Below the pieces are notes generated by a model that ran no database searches, was not told where the DNA came from, and saw only the letters and a program-made list of their open reading frames with translations. Shown here piece after piece: positions 54,764-63,874 of a DNA stretch of 64,000 nt (the first letter of the stretch is position 1; every line of letters begins with the position of its first letter). The translations under genes and the position numbers were made by a program. Source of the DNA: Mesorhizobium sp. M2E.F.Ca.ET.219.01.1.1 (GTDB lineage: Bacteria; Pseudomonadota; Alphaproteobacteria; Rhizobiales; Rhizobiaceae); contig NZ_SADT02000008.1 in the NCBI RefSeq assembly GCF_004016445.2, positions 291,257 to 355,256 of the forward strand. The letters run 5' to 3'.

Positions 54764-56566
54764 ATGAAACTGACCGGCGGGCAGATCGTCGCGAAAGCGC
54801 TCAAGGAATATGGCGTCGAATACGTGGCCGGTGTTCCCGGCCATGGCATCTGGTCTCTGTTCGATGCCTTCTTGGAGGAAGGCTCGCAATTGCCTTTCAT
54901 CCAGGTCATGCACGAACAAAGCGCTGTCCACATGGCGGACGGTTATTTCCGTGCCAGCGGCAAGCCCATGGCATGTTCCACTTCGGTCGGACCAGGTGCG
55001 ACGAACACAATTATTGGCCTCGCCACGGCCTATTGCGATTCCACCTCGCTGTTTTACGTCTCCGGCTCGCCGCAGACCTACATGCATGGCCATGGCACCA
55101 TGCAGGAGATCGAGCGCCAACAGGACAATGCTTTCCCGCGCATCACCGAGCAGGTGACAAAACGGGCATGGCAAGCCCAGTCCGTGCAAGTCCTGCCGAG
55201 CATCATGCATCGCGCCTTCAACGCCATGCTCACCGGCCGCCCTGGTCCCGTGCATGTCGAGGTGCCGATGGACGTTCAGGTCGAAGCGGCCGATGTCACC
55301 ATTCATCCGCTGGAAAAGCGCCTTCCCATTGGTGTGGCCTATCCCGATCCGAGCGCGATCGAGGCGGCGGTCAAGGTCCTGTTGAGTGCCGAACGCCCGG
55401 TCATCGTCGCCGGTGGCGGCGCTATCACGGCCAACGCTTCGAACGAACTGACGCGTTTGGCCGAGCGGGTCGGCGCGGCGGTTTCGATCACCTGGAACGG
55501 CAAGGGCGCCATCTCGGAAGATCACGAACTCTTCATCGGAGCGGTCGGGCAGACCGGTACGACCTGCGGCAACAAGATCACCGCGTCCGCAGATGTCGTC
55601 GTTTCGGTCGGCTGCCGCTTCACCGACTGGTCGGCATCTTCCTATGCCAAGGGCGTCTCGTTCTCGATCCCCCCGGGGAAGCTCATCCATATCGACCTCG
55701 ACCCGCGCGAGATCGGCAAGACCTATCCCACCGAGGTGGGGATCGTATCAGACGCAAAGGTAGCCTTGGAGGCGATCCTGGCGCTCATTTCTGATGGCGA
55801 TGCCAAGAAGGCGCTGGCCAAACGCGAGAAGTTTCTGGCTGACGTTCAGAAGGCCAAGGCGGACTGGATCGCCCAGGTGTCGCCGCGCGAAAATAGCCGC
55901 GAAACGCCCTTCACCTCTCAGCGACCACTGGTCGCTTTGCGCAAGGTTCTCGATCGCAATGGTGTTGTGGTTGTCGGCTCGGGCAACACCCAGGGTTCGG
56001 TCAAGCAAAGCTTCCCAGTCTACGAGCCGCGCACCCATCTGACCTCCGGCTCCTATTCGCCGATGGGCTGGGCAGTGCCGGCCGCGTTGGGCGCCAAGCT
56101 TGCATGCCCGGACCGTCAGGTCGTGGCGATCGTCGGCGACGGCGACTTCATGATGTCGCTGCCCGAGATGGGAACTGCCGCGATGAACGGCATCAATGTG
56201 GTGTTCCTGGTGCTGAACAATTCTGGGTACATGTCGATCCGCGGTGGCCAGCGCAAGTTCATGGGTCGTCACATTGCTTCCGAATTCAATCATCACTCGG
56301 GCAATGGCCAGCCTTATTCGGCCGATATCACGGCTTCGGCCCGCGCATTCGGGCTCGAGGCCTGGAAGGTCGAGAAGGATGAAGATCTCGAAACCAGCCT
56401 GAAGGCAGCCTTGGAATGCGGCGGGCCTGCTCTCGTTGAAGTCATCGTGTCACGCGATGCCGCGGGGCCGTTCGCCACCGGCTGGTGGGATTTCCCGTCG
56501 CCAGCCTACTACGAGAAAGAGCAGGCCGCATACGCGCAGATGCGCGCACGCGAGCAACACCTCTAG
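54764..56566 (+). CDS. Acetolactate-synthase-like thiamine-diphosphate enzyme
   Basis: A 600-residue ThDP-dependent enzyme with all three domains of the acetohydroxyacid synthase group. The catalytic Glu lies in FIQVMHEQSAVHMADGYFRASG near residue 52, and the ThDP-Mg motif GDGDFMMSLPEMGTAAMNGINVVFLVLNN spans about residues 459-487. The C-terminal PALVEVIVSRDA follows near 560. ATG 54764 follows GAGAGGG. It could decarboxylate a 2-oxoacid or join it to an aldehyde; anabolic IlvB is unlikely because no IlvN subunit follows. The next gene is a HisD/HpsN-like dehydrogenase, 95 bases on. Confidence 0.9.
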   Translation: MKLTGGQIVAKALKEYGVEYVAGVPGHGIWSLFDAFLEEGSQLPFIQVMHEQSAVHMADGYFRASGKPMACSTSVGPGATNTIIGLATAYCDSTSLFYVSGSPQTYMHGHGTMQEIERQQDNAFPRITEQVTKRAWQAQSVQVLPSIMHRAFNAMLTGRPGPVHVEVPMDVQVEAADVTIHPLEKRLPIGVAYPDPSAIEAAVKVLLSAERPVIVAGGGAITANASNELTRLAERVGAAVSITWNGKGAISEDHELFIGAVGQTGTTCGNKITASADVVVSVGCRFTDWSASSYAKGVSFSIPPGKLIHIDLDPREIGKTYPTEVGIVSDAKVALEAILALISDGDAKKALAKREKFLADVQKAKADWIAQVSPRENSRETPFTSQRPLVALRKVLDRNGVVVVGSGNTQGSVKQSFPVYEPRTHLTSGSYSPMGWAVPAALGAKLACPDRQVVAIVGDGDFMMSLPEMGTAAMNGINVVFLVLNNSGYMSIRGGQRKFMGRHIASEFNHHSGNGQPYSADITASARAFGLEAWKVEKDEDLETSLKAALECGGPALVEVIVSRDAAGPFATGWWDFPSPAYYEKEQAAYAQMRAREQHL

Positions 56567-56661
56567 CACGGTTGGAGGGCGCAAAGCGCCCTCCCGCATC
56601 GCCAGCAATCACATTCGGTAGTGCGGCGCGCACGCGCGCACGCAAAGCAAGAGATATTGCC

Positions 56662-57972
56662 ATGATACGCACCTTCAAGCCCGCCCAAGGCAGTGTCGCT
56701 GACGATGGCCAGCAGGCCGTCACCGCGACGGTCCAGGCATTGCTGGCGCAAGTCGAGAAAGGCGGCGACGCGGCGGTCCGAGAATTGTCTAACCGCTTCG
56801 ACAAGTTCGACCGGGAGAGCTATCGCCTGACCAAGTCGGAGATCGAGGGGTGCATCGCCGCGTTGAGCAAGCGCGAGCGCGAAGATCTCGATTTCGCTCA
56901 GGACCAGATACGCAAGTTCGCCGAAGCCCAGCGCGCCACGCTTCGCGATCTAGAGATCGAGACGCTGCCAGGCGTGATTTTGGGGCATAAGAACATACCG
57001 ATCCAGAATGTCGGATGTTATGTCCCGGGTGGCAAATATCCGCTCCTCGCCTCCGCTCACATGACGGTCTTGACCGCTCGGGTGGCAGGCTGCGAACGCG
57101 TGATCACTTGCGCGCCGCCATTTCGCGGCAGGATCGCCGACAAGATCGTCGCTGCCCAGGCCCTTGCCGGCGCGGACGAGATTTACTGTCTTGGTGGCGT
57201 CCAAGCCATCGCGGCCATGGCCTATGGCACCGAGACGATCGCTCCCGTGGACATCCTGGCCGGTCCCGGAAACGCTTACGTCGCCGAGGCCAAGCGGCTC
57301 TTGTTCGGCAAGGTCGGCATTGATCTCTTCGCAGGTCCGACTGAGACCTTGGTGATTGCCGACGACAGCGTCGACGGCGAGATCGTGGCGACGGACCTGC
57401 TTGGCCAGGCGGAGCATGGTGTCAACTCTCCCGCACTGCTGATCACCAATTCTGAGAAACTTGCCCGCGACACCCTCGACGAGATCGAGCGGCTGCTCAA
57501 GATCCTGCCAACGGCGGCAGTCGCAGCCAAGGCATGGGAAGACCACGGCGAGATCATCCTGTGCGACACCCTCGATGAGATGGTGGCGGAGGCGGACCGT
57601 ATCGCTTCCGAGCATGTCCAGGTCATGACACGCGATCCGGACTATTTCCTGGACAGAATGAGGAACTATGGCGCTCTATTTCTGGGCGCCCGCACCAACG
57701 TGTCTTTCGGCGACAAAGTTATCGGGACCAACCACACGCTGCCCACGAACAAGGCGGCTCGCTACACAGGCGGGTTGTGGGTCGGCAAGTTCCTCAAAAC
57801 CTGCACCTACCAGCGCATTGAGACCGACGAAGCATCCGCCCTGGTCGGCCAGTACAGCTCACGTCTCTGCATCATGGAGGGTTTTGCCGGCCACGCCGAG
57901 CAGTCCAACATCCGCGTCCGCCGTTACGGCGGGCGCAACGTTCCATACGCATCGGCAGCCGAACCGTTCTGA
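56662..57972 (+). CDS. Histidinol dehydrogenase-family enzyme (HpsN-like)
   Basis: A 436-residue Zn-dependent NAD dehydrogenase of the HisD family, oxidising an alcohol to a carboxylate in two steps. Zn and catalytic positions are kept: DLLGQAEHG (Gln, His) near residue 245, DRIASEHVQVM (Glu, His) near 312, FGDKVIGTNHTLPT (Asp) near 350, and MEGFAGHAEQ (His) near 410. PGGKYPLLASAHMTVLTARVAG near residue 120 and TNVSFGDKVIGTNH are typical of the non-histidine subgroup that includes sulfopropanediol dehydrogenase HpsN. It has no his neighbours, so a catabolic polyol or sulfo-polyol substrate is more likely than histidinol. ATG 56662 has only a weak ribosome-binding site. Confidence 0.85.
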   Translation: MIRTFKPAQGSVADDGQQAVTATVQALLAQVEKGGDAAVRELSNRFDKFDRESYRLTKSEIEGCIAALSKREREDLDFAQDQIRKFAEAQRATLRDLEIETLPGVILGHKNIPIQNVGCYVPGGKYPLLASAHMTVLTARVAGCERVITCAPPFRGRIADKIVAAQALAGADEIYCLGGVQAIAAMAYGTETIAPVDILAGPGNAYVAEAKRLLFGKVGIDLFAGPTETLVIADDSVDGEIVATDLLGQAEHGVNSPALLITNSEKLARDTLDEIERLLKILPTAAVAAKAWEDHGEIILCDTLDEMVAEADRIASEHVQVMTRDPDYFLDRMRNYGALFLGARTNVSFGDKVIGTNHTLPTNKAARYTGGLWVGKFLKTCTYQRIETDEASALVGQYSSRLCIMEGFAGHAEQSNIRVRRYGGRNVPYASAAEPF

Positions 57973-58053
57973 TGCGTAACCGCCCCGGTACGGGCCGCAC
58001 TGGGTCGCGCCGGATCATCAAGCCACCAACGCAAGCAACAAAGGGGAACTACA

Positions 58054-59304
58054 ATGAAGCTCACCACTATTCTGGCCGCCTCGATCGCCTTCATGCCCGT
58101 CGCGGCGTTGGCCGAAAGCAAGGGCAAGGTCGAAGGCATTCATCACTGGGTATCCGAAAGCGAGGTCAAGGCGCTAAAGGTCGTCACGGACAAGCTGGCT
58201 TCCAAGGGCTACACTTGGCAGGATAGCGCGGTCGGCGGCCTCAGCGGCGCCAACGCGCTGCAGGCGCTGCGCACGCGTCTTGCGGCTGGGAACCCGCCGG
58301 CGACGATGCAGTTTTTGGGGTATGAGGGCCTCGACTGGGGTAAGCAGGGCGTCCTGCGCTCCCTCAACGAGCTCTATACCAAGAACGGCTGGGATAAGGC
58401 ACTCGCCCCGCAGTTGCTTTCCTTTGTCAAAAACGGCGACGACTTTATTTCCGTTCCGATCAACATGCATCGGCAGAACTGGCTGTGGGCGAACAAGGCC
58501 GCTTTCGACAAGGCCGGCGTCAAAGAACCGAAGTCTTGGGACGAGTTGATCGCCAACGGCGATAAGCTCCGGGCCGCCGGTGTGATCCCGCTGGCCATGG
58601 GGGACGAGAGTTGGCAGATCCTCGAAGTCTTCGAGGCGATCCTGGTGGATGTGAACGGGCCAGAATTCTACAAGAAGGCCGTTGTCGACCTGGACGAGGG
58701 CACTCTTTCGAGCCCCGAGATGATCGCCACGTTCGACAAGCTTAGGAAGGTCCGCGCGCTTGTCGATGACGGCTTCACCGGACGTGACTGGGCAGTGGCA
58801 ACGGGGATGGTCGCGGATGGCAAGGCTGCCATGCAGGTCATGGGTGACTGGGCCAAGGGTGAGTTCCTCGCCAAAGGCTTGAAGCCGGGCGTCGACTTCC
58901 TTTGTTTCCCCACGCCGACCGACAAGCCCAACTTCAAGTTCGTGATCGATGCCTTCGGCATGTTCAAAGTCGATGATGCTGTGACCACGGCTGGCCAGGA
59001 CGCTTGGGCGGAATCGATCATGGATCCCGAGGTGCAGAAGCAGTTCAACCTGTTCAAGGGTTCGATCCCTGCTCGCTCCGACGTTCCGGTCGACAGTTTC
59101 GATGACTGCGCGAAGCGCAGCTATGCCGATCGCGAGGCGGCAGTGAAGAACGGCGCGATGCTCGGCGGTCTGACGGACGGCTTTGCCGCTCAGCCTCAAT
59201 TCGCCGGCGTCTTCACCGACGTCGTCGGCAAGTTCTTCGTCACCGACATGTCGTCCAAGGACGCTGTTCAGGCCTTGGTCGACGGGATCAACAACGCCCG
59301 CTAA
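58054..59304 (+). CDS. Sugar ABC transporter substrate-binding protein (CUT1)
   Basis: A 416-residue periplasmic binding protein. The signal peptide is residues 1-20 with a cut at ALA|ES. The mature part opens VEGIHHWVSESEVKALKVV and has PATMQFLGYEGLDWGKQG near 90-105, typical of the GtsA-like glucose/mannose group, and VMGDWAKGEFLAKG near 268-280. AAAGGGGAACTACA precedes the ATG. Its position after the dehydrogenase, in one strand-consistent block, suggests it brings in the substrate of the ThDP enzyme and dehydrogenase. Confidence 0.92.
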   Translation: MKLTTILAASIAFMPVAALAESKGKVEGIHHWVSESEVKALKVVTDKLASKGYTWQDSAVGGLSGANALQALRTRLAAGNPPATMQFLGYEGLDWGKQGVLRSLNELYTKNGWDKALAPQLLSFVKNGDDFISVPINMHRQNWLWANKAAFDKAGVKEPKSWDELIANGDKLRAAGVIPLAMGDESWQILEVFEAILVDVNGPEFYKKAVVDLDEGTLSSPEMIATFDKLRKVRALVDDGFTGRDWAVATGMVADGKAAMQVMGDWAKGEFLAKGLKPGVDFLCFPTPTDKPNFKFVIDAFGMFKVDDAVTTAGQDAWAESIMDPEVQKQFNLFKGSIPARSDVPVDSFDDCAKRSYADREAAVKNGAMLGGLTDGFAAQPQFAGVFTDVVGKFFVTDMSSKDAVQALVDGINNAR

Positions 59305-59391
59305 TCCAAGCCATCAAAGCCCTGCCGGCAACCGTGCCGGCGGGGACACCGTCCGCAACAATGCTCGGCAATAGCGAGGTTGGTTAGTCCC

Positions 59392-60276
59392 ATGTCGCTC
59401 AAAAACAAATTGGACCTATGGCTGCCGCGGCTCGTGCTGTCGCCCAGCCTGCTGGCCGTTCTGATTGCCGTCTATCTCTTCATCGTCTGGACGGCCTGGA
59501 TCTCGCTATCTTCGTCCCAGATGGTGCCGAAGTTCGACTTCGTCGGGCTCGAGCAATATGTGCGTTTGTGGTCCACCCCGCGCTGGCACACTGCAGTCGC
59601 CAACCTCTTCATATTTACGACGTTGTTCCTGGCGATCACCATCTCGCTCGGCTTGTTCCTCGCGATTCTGCTCGACCAGAAGGTGAGGGCGGAGGGCTTC
59701 CTGCGAGCCGTCTACCTCTATCCCATGGCCTTGTCGTTCATTGTCACGGGCACCGCGTGGAAATGGATCTTGAATCCGACCCTGGGCTTGCAGAAGGTCG
59801 TCAACGAGCTCGGCTGGACCGGCTTCGTCTTCGACTGGATCACACAGCCGAGCTTTGCGATCTACTGCGTGGTAATCGCAGCAGTCTGGCAATCGACGGG
59901 GTTCGCGATGGCCATTTTCCTGGCCGGGCTGCGGGCGATCGACACTTCGATAATAAAGGCCGCGCAGATCGAGGGAGCCAGCCTGCCGAGAATTTATGTC
60001 AGCGTCATCGTACCGATGCTGCGCCCGGCATTTCTGAGCGTCATCGTCCTACTGAGCTATATCTCGATCAAGAGCTTCGACCTGGTTCTGGCCCTCACAA
60101 ACGCCGGGCCTGGCAGCGCCACCGAAATGCCCTCGACCTTCATGTTCGCCGCGACCTTCCGGCGCAATCAGATGGGCGTTGGCGCCGCCAGCGCCATCAT
60201 GATGTTGATGACGGTGGCCGCGATCATCGTTCCCTACCTCTATTCGGAACTGAGGGAGGATCGCAATGCACACTGA
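59392..60276 (+). CDS. Sugar ABC transporter permease (MalF-like)
   Basis: A 294-residue permease with six spans, the first near residues 17-40. The docking loop is IIKAAQIEGASLPRIYVSVIVPML near residues 186-210. An in-frame TTG at 59380 precedes the ATG by 12 bases; ATG 59392 is preferred because GCGAGG is too close to the TTG. The stop overlaps the next permease by 11 bases. Confidence 0.9.
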   Translation: MSLKNKLDLWLPRLVLSPSLLAVLIAVYLFIVWTAWISLSSSQMVPKFDFVGLEQYVRLWSTPRWHTAVANLFIFTTLFLAITISLGLFLAILLDQKVRAEGFLRAVYLYPMALSFIVTGTAWKWILNPTLGLQKVVNELGWTGFVFDWITQPSFAIYCVVIAAVWQSTGFAMAIFLAGLRAIDTSIIKAAQIEGASLPRIYVSVIVPMLRPAFLSVIVLLSYISIKSFDLVLALTNAGPGSATEMPSTFMFAATFRRNQMGVGAASAIMMLMTVAAIIVPYLYSELREDRNAH

Positions 60277-61144
60277 AGCACGCTCGGCCCGCCGTTCGAA
60301 CCAGATTGGCCGTTTGTTTATCTACGGCTCACTGATAGCGCTTGCCGCCTTCTACCTGATGCCGCTGTGGGTGATGATAGTCACATCGCTCAAGTCGCTG
60401 GACGAGATTTATGGCGGCTCCTTCATCGGTGTGCCCCAGGCAATCACCTTCGAGGCCTGGAACAAGGCATGGCAGGAGGCCTGCATCGGCACGGCCTGCA
60501 CGGGACTGCGCCCATATTTCATCAATTCCATCCTCATGGTCGTGCCCGCCGTCATCCTGTCCACGGGGATAGGCGCAATAAACGGCTATATTCTCACGAA
60601 GTGGCGTTTCACCGGCGCGAACGCCATATTCGGATTGTTGCTCTTCGGCTGCTTTTTGCCGTTCCAGGCCGTCATCCTGCCCATGGCGCAAGTGCTTGGT
60701 CGGCTGCACCTTTCGGGCACCATTCCGGGTCTCGTGCTGGTTCACACGGTCTACGGCATCAGCTTTACGACCCTGTTCTTCCGCAACTATTTCATCACGA
60801 TTCCGGACGAGCTGACCCGCGCGGCGCAGATCGACGGAGCCGGGTTCTTCCGGATCTTCTTTTCAGTCATGTTGCCGACCGCGCTTCCCATCATCGTGGT
60901 CTCCTGCATCTGGCAATTCACGCAGATCTGGAACGACTTTCTTTTCGGCGTGTCGTTCACGGCAGGGCAATCATCGCCGATCACCGTGGCGCTGAACAAC
61001 ATCGTCAACGTGACGATGGGGCGCAAGCAATACAATGTCGACATGGCGGCCGCCATGATTGCCGCCATCCCCACTCTCTTCGTCTACGTCGTCGCTGGAC
61101 GCTACTTCGTGCGCGGTCTGACCGCCGGCGCCGTGAAAGGCTGA
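60266..61144 (+). CDS. Sugar ABC transporter permease (MalG-like)
   Basis: A 292-residue permease, start ATG 60266 inside the end of the preceding gene, with GGAGGA upstream. The first span is near residues 17-40. The docking loop is TRAAQIDGAGFFRIFFSVMLPTALP near residues 188-212. A short insertion CIGTACTG with two cysteines near 70-77 sits in a periplasmic loop, as in GtsC-like proteins. The gene is 4 bases before the ATPase. Confidence 0.92.
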   Translation: MHTEARSARRSNQIGRLFIYGSLIALAAFYLMPLWVMIVTSLKSLDEIYGGSFIGVPQAITFEAWNKAWQEACIGTACTGLRPYFINSILMVVPAVILSTGIGAINGYILTKWRFTGANAIFGLLLFGCFLPFQAVILPMAQVLGRLHLSGTIPGLVLVHTVYGISFTTLFFRNYFITIPDELTRAAQIDGAGFFRIFFSVMLPTALPIIVVSCIWQFTQIWNDFLFGVSFTAGQSSPITVALNNIVNVTMGRKQYNVDMAAAMIAAIPTLFVYVVAGRYFVRGLTAGAVKG

Positions 61145-61148
61145 TGCC

Positions 61149-62249
61149 ATGTCAACGCTTGAAATCGATCAGGCTCGCAAGCTCTACGGTGACCTCGAGG
61201 TCCTGAAAGGAGTCAGTATCTCCATCGGCACCGGCGACTTCCTGGTGCTGCTCGGCCCATCGGGCTGCGGGAAGTCAACGCTGCTCAACATGATCGCGGG
61301 CCTCGAGAGCATTTCAGGGGGAGAAATCCGCATCGCCGGCAAGGTGGTCAACGATCTGTCACCGAAAGACCGGGATATCGCGATGGTGTTCCAGTCCTAC
61401 GCGCTTTATCCCACGATGACCGTGCGCCAGAACATCGAGTTCGGCATGAAGATCCGCGGAGTGTCGCAAGCAGAGCGGGACAAGGCGGTCAAGACAGCGG
61501 CCGACCTCCTCCAGATGACGCATCTTCTGGACAGGAAGCCCTCGCAGCTTTCCGGCGGCCAGCGCCAGCGCGTGGCAATGGGGCGCGCGATCGTTCGCCA
61601 ACCCAAGCTGTTCCTTTTCGACGAACCTTTATCCAACTTGGACGCAAAGTTGCGCGTCGACATGCGAACCGAGATCAAGCGTCTTCATGCACGATTGGGA
61701 ACCACGATCGTATACGTCACTCACGACCAGATCGAGGCCATGACACTCGCCACTCGAGTGGCCGTAATGAAGGACGGCGTTGTTCAGCACCTCGACGACC
61801 CGCAGTCTGTCTACGACCGGCCGGCCAACGTATATGTGGCCAGATTCGTTGGGTCGCCTTCCATGAACATCATTCCGGCGAGACTTGACGTGGAAGACGG
61901 CCGGCCAATCGCTGTGATCGATATCCCAGGTGGAGCGGCGGCCCGCCTGTCGGGCATCCCTTTGTCTTCACAAGCTGCAACCAAATACGCTGGGCACAAT
62001 ATCCTGGTCGGCATCCGTCCGGAGTTGTTCAGTGTCGCCGGCGCACAAGCCACGCAAACGGTCACGGTAAATATCGACGTGGTCGAGCCTACAGGCCCCG
62101 ATACGCTTGCGCTGTTCCAGGCGGGCGGGGTCGAGGTCACGGCTCGTGTGCCGCCACGGGCTGTGGCAGCCCGCGCTTCGGCGACCCTCGCGGTCGATAC
62201 CGGCAAGATCGTAATGTTCGATGCCGACAATGAGCAACGCATAGACTGA
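61149..62249 (+). CDS. Sugar ABC transporter ATP-binding protein (MalK/UgpC-like)
   Basis: A 366-residue ATPase. Walker A GPSGCGKST is near residue 37, Q-loop FQSYALYPTMTV near 82, signature LSGGQRQRVAMGRA near 134, Walker B LFLFDEPLSNLDAKLR near 154, switch His YVTHDQIEAMTL near 190. The regulatory C-terminal domain begins near residue 240 and includes LVGIRPELF near 285. It lies between the permease and GMC genes and completes the importer. Confidence 0.93.
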   Translation: MSTLEIDQARKLYGDLEVLKGVSISIGTGDFLVLLGPSGCGKSTLLNMIAGLESISGGEIRIAGKVVNDLSPKDRDIAMVFQSYALYPTMTVRQNIEFGMKIRGVSQAERDKAVKTAADLLQMTHLLDRKPSQLSGGQRQRVAMGRAIVRQPKLFLFDEPLSNLDAKLRVDMRTEIKRLHARLGTTIVYVTHDQIEAMTLATRVAVMKDGVVQHLDDPQSVYDRPANVYVARFVGSPSMNIIPARLDVEDGRPIAVIDIPGGAAARLSGIPLSSQAATKYAGHNILVGIRPELFSVAGAQATQTVTVNIDVVEPTGPDTLALFQAGGVEVTARVPPRAVAARASATLAVDTGKIVMFDADNEQRID

Positions 62250-62258
62250 GGCATCGAC

Positions 62259-63755
62259 TTGGATCAAACAGCTGACATCGTCATCATCGGGTCGGGCATC
62301 GGCGGCGCTTCCCTGGCCTACAGCCTGGCCGGCAGTGGCAGGCGCATCGTGATTCTGGAACGCGGCGAGCATTTGCGCGACGCGCCCCAGGCGCGCGATG
62401 ACCGGGCGATATTTCTCGAGGGCTTCTACCGTTCGACCGAAGAGTGGCTCGGCGACGATGGGCAGGCATTCCTGCCCGGCAATTACTACTATGTCGGAGG
62501 CAATTCCAAATTCTTCGGCGCTGTGATGTACCGCTACAGGTTGGAGGATTTCTCGCCCCGCCCCCACATGGACGGCGGCTCGCCTGGATGGCCGATCACC
62601 TATGAGGAGCTCGAGCCATGGTATGAGCGAGCCGAGGCGGTTTTCAAGGTGCGGGGTGACCCATCGCAGGATCCCACCGAGCCCCCGCGGACCAGTCCTT
62701 ACCGTTTTCCGCCGGTACCCGACGAGCCGGCCATAGCGGCCGTGCGCGCTCGCTTGAAAAAGGCTGGGATCCACCCATCCAGCCTTCCCCTGGCTATCGA
62801 CATCAATGAGTGGCTTCGCCGCGCCAAGACCGGCTGGGATGCCTTTCCCAATACGGGTTCCGGCAAGATCGACGCCGAGGTTGGACCACTGACTGCCGCT
62901 TTGAATAGCAGCGACGTTAGTCTCGTGACCGGGGCCAATGTCGTGCGGCTGGAAACCGATCCGACGGGTCGCACGGTGACAGCTGCAGTGTTTTTGAAGG
63001 ATGGTGTTGAGCGGCGAATCAGCGCTGGCATATTCGCCGTTGCGGCTGGCGCGGTCCAGAGCGCGGCACTCTTGCTGCGGTCGGCGAATGCCGCGCATCC
63101 GCGCGGGCTGGCCAACGGCTCCGACCAACTCGGTCGCAACTTCATGAACCACAACACCACTGCAATGCTGGCGATCGATCCGCGGTCGGCCAATACGTCG
63201 GTTTACCAGAAGACCCTGGCATTTAACGACTTCTACAATGCCGATCCGGAGACGGGTTTCCCGCTTGGCAACGTGCAATTGCTTGGACATATCACGGGCA
63301 ACATCCTCAAGGCGAACGCGCCCCTGCTGCCACGCTGGCTGGCGGGGCTGATAGCCCGCAACTGCTATGGTTGGTTCTTGACCAGCGAGGACCTGCCTAA
63401 TCCAGAGAGCCGGGTCACAGTGCAGAATGACCGCATCGTCATGCATTGGGTCCGCAGCAACATGCGAGCGCACGAGCTGCTGATCCGTAGGACGCGAGGC
63501 GTGATGCGAAGGGCGGGCTTCCCAATCGTTCTTACGCGAACCTTCGGCAGAAAGACGACCTCTCACCAATGCGGCACTGCCCGACTTGGAAGCAGTCCAC
63601 AGACATCGGTTGTGTCGCCTGAGTGCCGCTCTCACGAAATCGAAAACCTCTATGTAGCGGATGCTTCGATCCTTCCGACATCGGCGGCTGTTAACCCGGC
63701 ACTCACGATCGCAGCGCTCGCCATCAAGGCTGGAGCCGCCATCAGCCGGTCGTGA
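62259..63755 (+). CDS. GMC-family oxidoreductase (gluconate dehydrogenase-like flavoprotein)
   Basis: A 498-residue GMC flavoenzyme of the shorter type seen in gluconate/sorbitol dehydrogenase flavoprotein subunits. The FAD motif VIIGSGIGGASLAYSLAGSG is at residues 7-26, followed by GRRIVILERGEHLRD. YYYVGGNSKFFGAVMYRYR near 77-95 stands at the place of the GMC GGxSxxN loop. The active-site pair is in SHQCGTARLG (His) near residue 433 and NPALTIAALAIKAG (Asn) near 479. The start is TTG at 62259 with GAGG upstream; no ATG fits. It is the last gene of the importer block and probably oxidises the imported compound. No signal peptide is present. Confidence 0.9.
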   Translation: MDQTADIVIIGSGIGGASLAYSLAGSGRRIVILERGEHLRDAPQARDDRAIFLEGFYRSTEEWLGDDGQAFLPGNYYYVGGNSKFFGAVMYRYRLEDFSPRPHMDGGSPGWPITYEELEPWYERAEAVFKVRGDPSQDPTEPPRTSPYRFPPVPDEPAIAAVRARLKKAGIHPSSLPLAIDINEWLRRAKTGWDAFPNTGSGKIDAEVGPLTAALNSSDVSLVTGANVVRLETDPTGRTVTAAVFLKDGVERRISAGIFAVAAGAVQSAALLLRSANAAHPRGLANGSDQLGRNFMNHNTTAMLAIDPRSANTSVYQKTLAFNDFYNADPETGFPLGNVQLLGHITGNILKANAPLLPRWLAGLIARNCYGWFLTSEDLPNPESRVTVQNDRIVMHWVRSNMRAHELLIRRTRGVMRRAGFPIVLTRTFGRKTTSHQCGTARLGSSPQTSVVSPECRSHEIENLYVADASILPTSAAVNPALTIAALAIKAGAAISRS

Positions 63756-63874
63756 GGGATTGAATCTCACGGGCCTTGTCGAACACTCGGGTCTGCTTTC
63801 GTGACGCCAAGGGTTTTGTCTGAGGGAACTTTACCATGCTTGCTGACCGTATCGAATCGGATCTGATCGGTCCG

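Noticed and set aside
54764..56566. Sulfoacetaldehyde acetyltransferase or IlvB
   Set aside because: No Xsc-specific context (Pta, sulfite export) or IlvN partner is present, so only the broader family is claimed.
48482..57972. HisN-like and HisD-like genes as a histidine pathway
   Set aside because: They are 7 kb apart, on opposite strands, with no other his genes, and the HisD homologue has HpsN-type sequence blocks.
61968..63770. 600-codon minus-strand open frame
   Set aside because: It is antisense to the ATPase end and the GMC gene, and shows no recognisable domain or start site.
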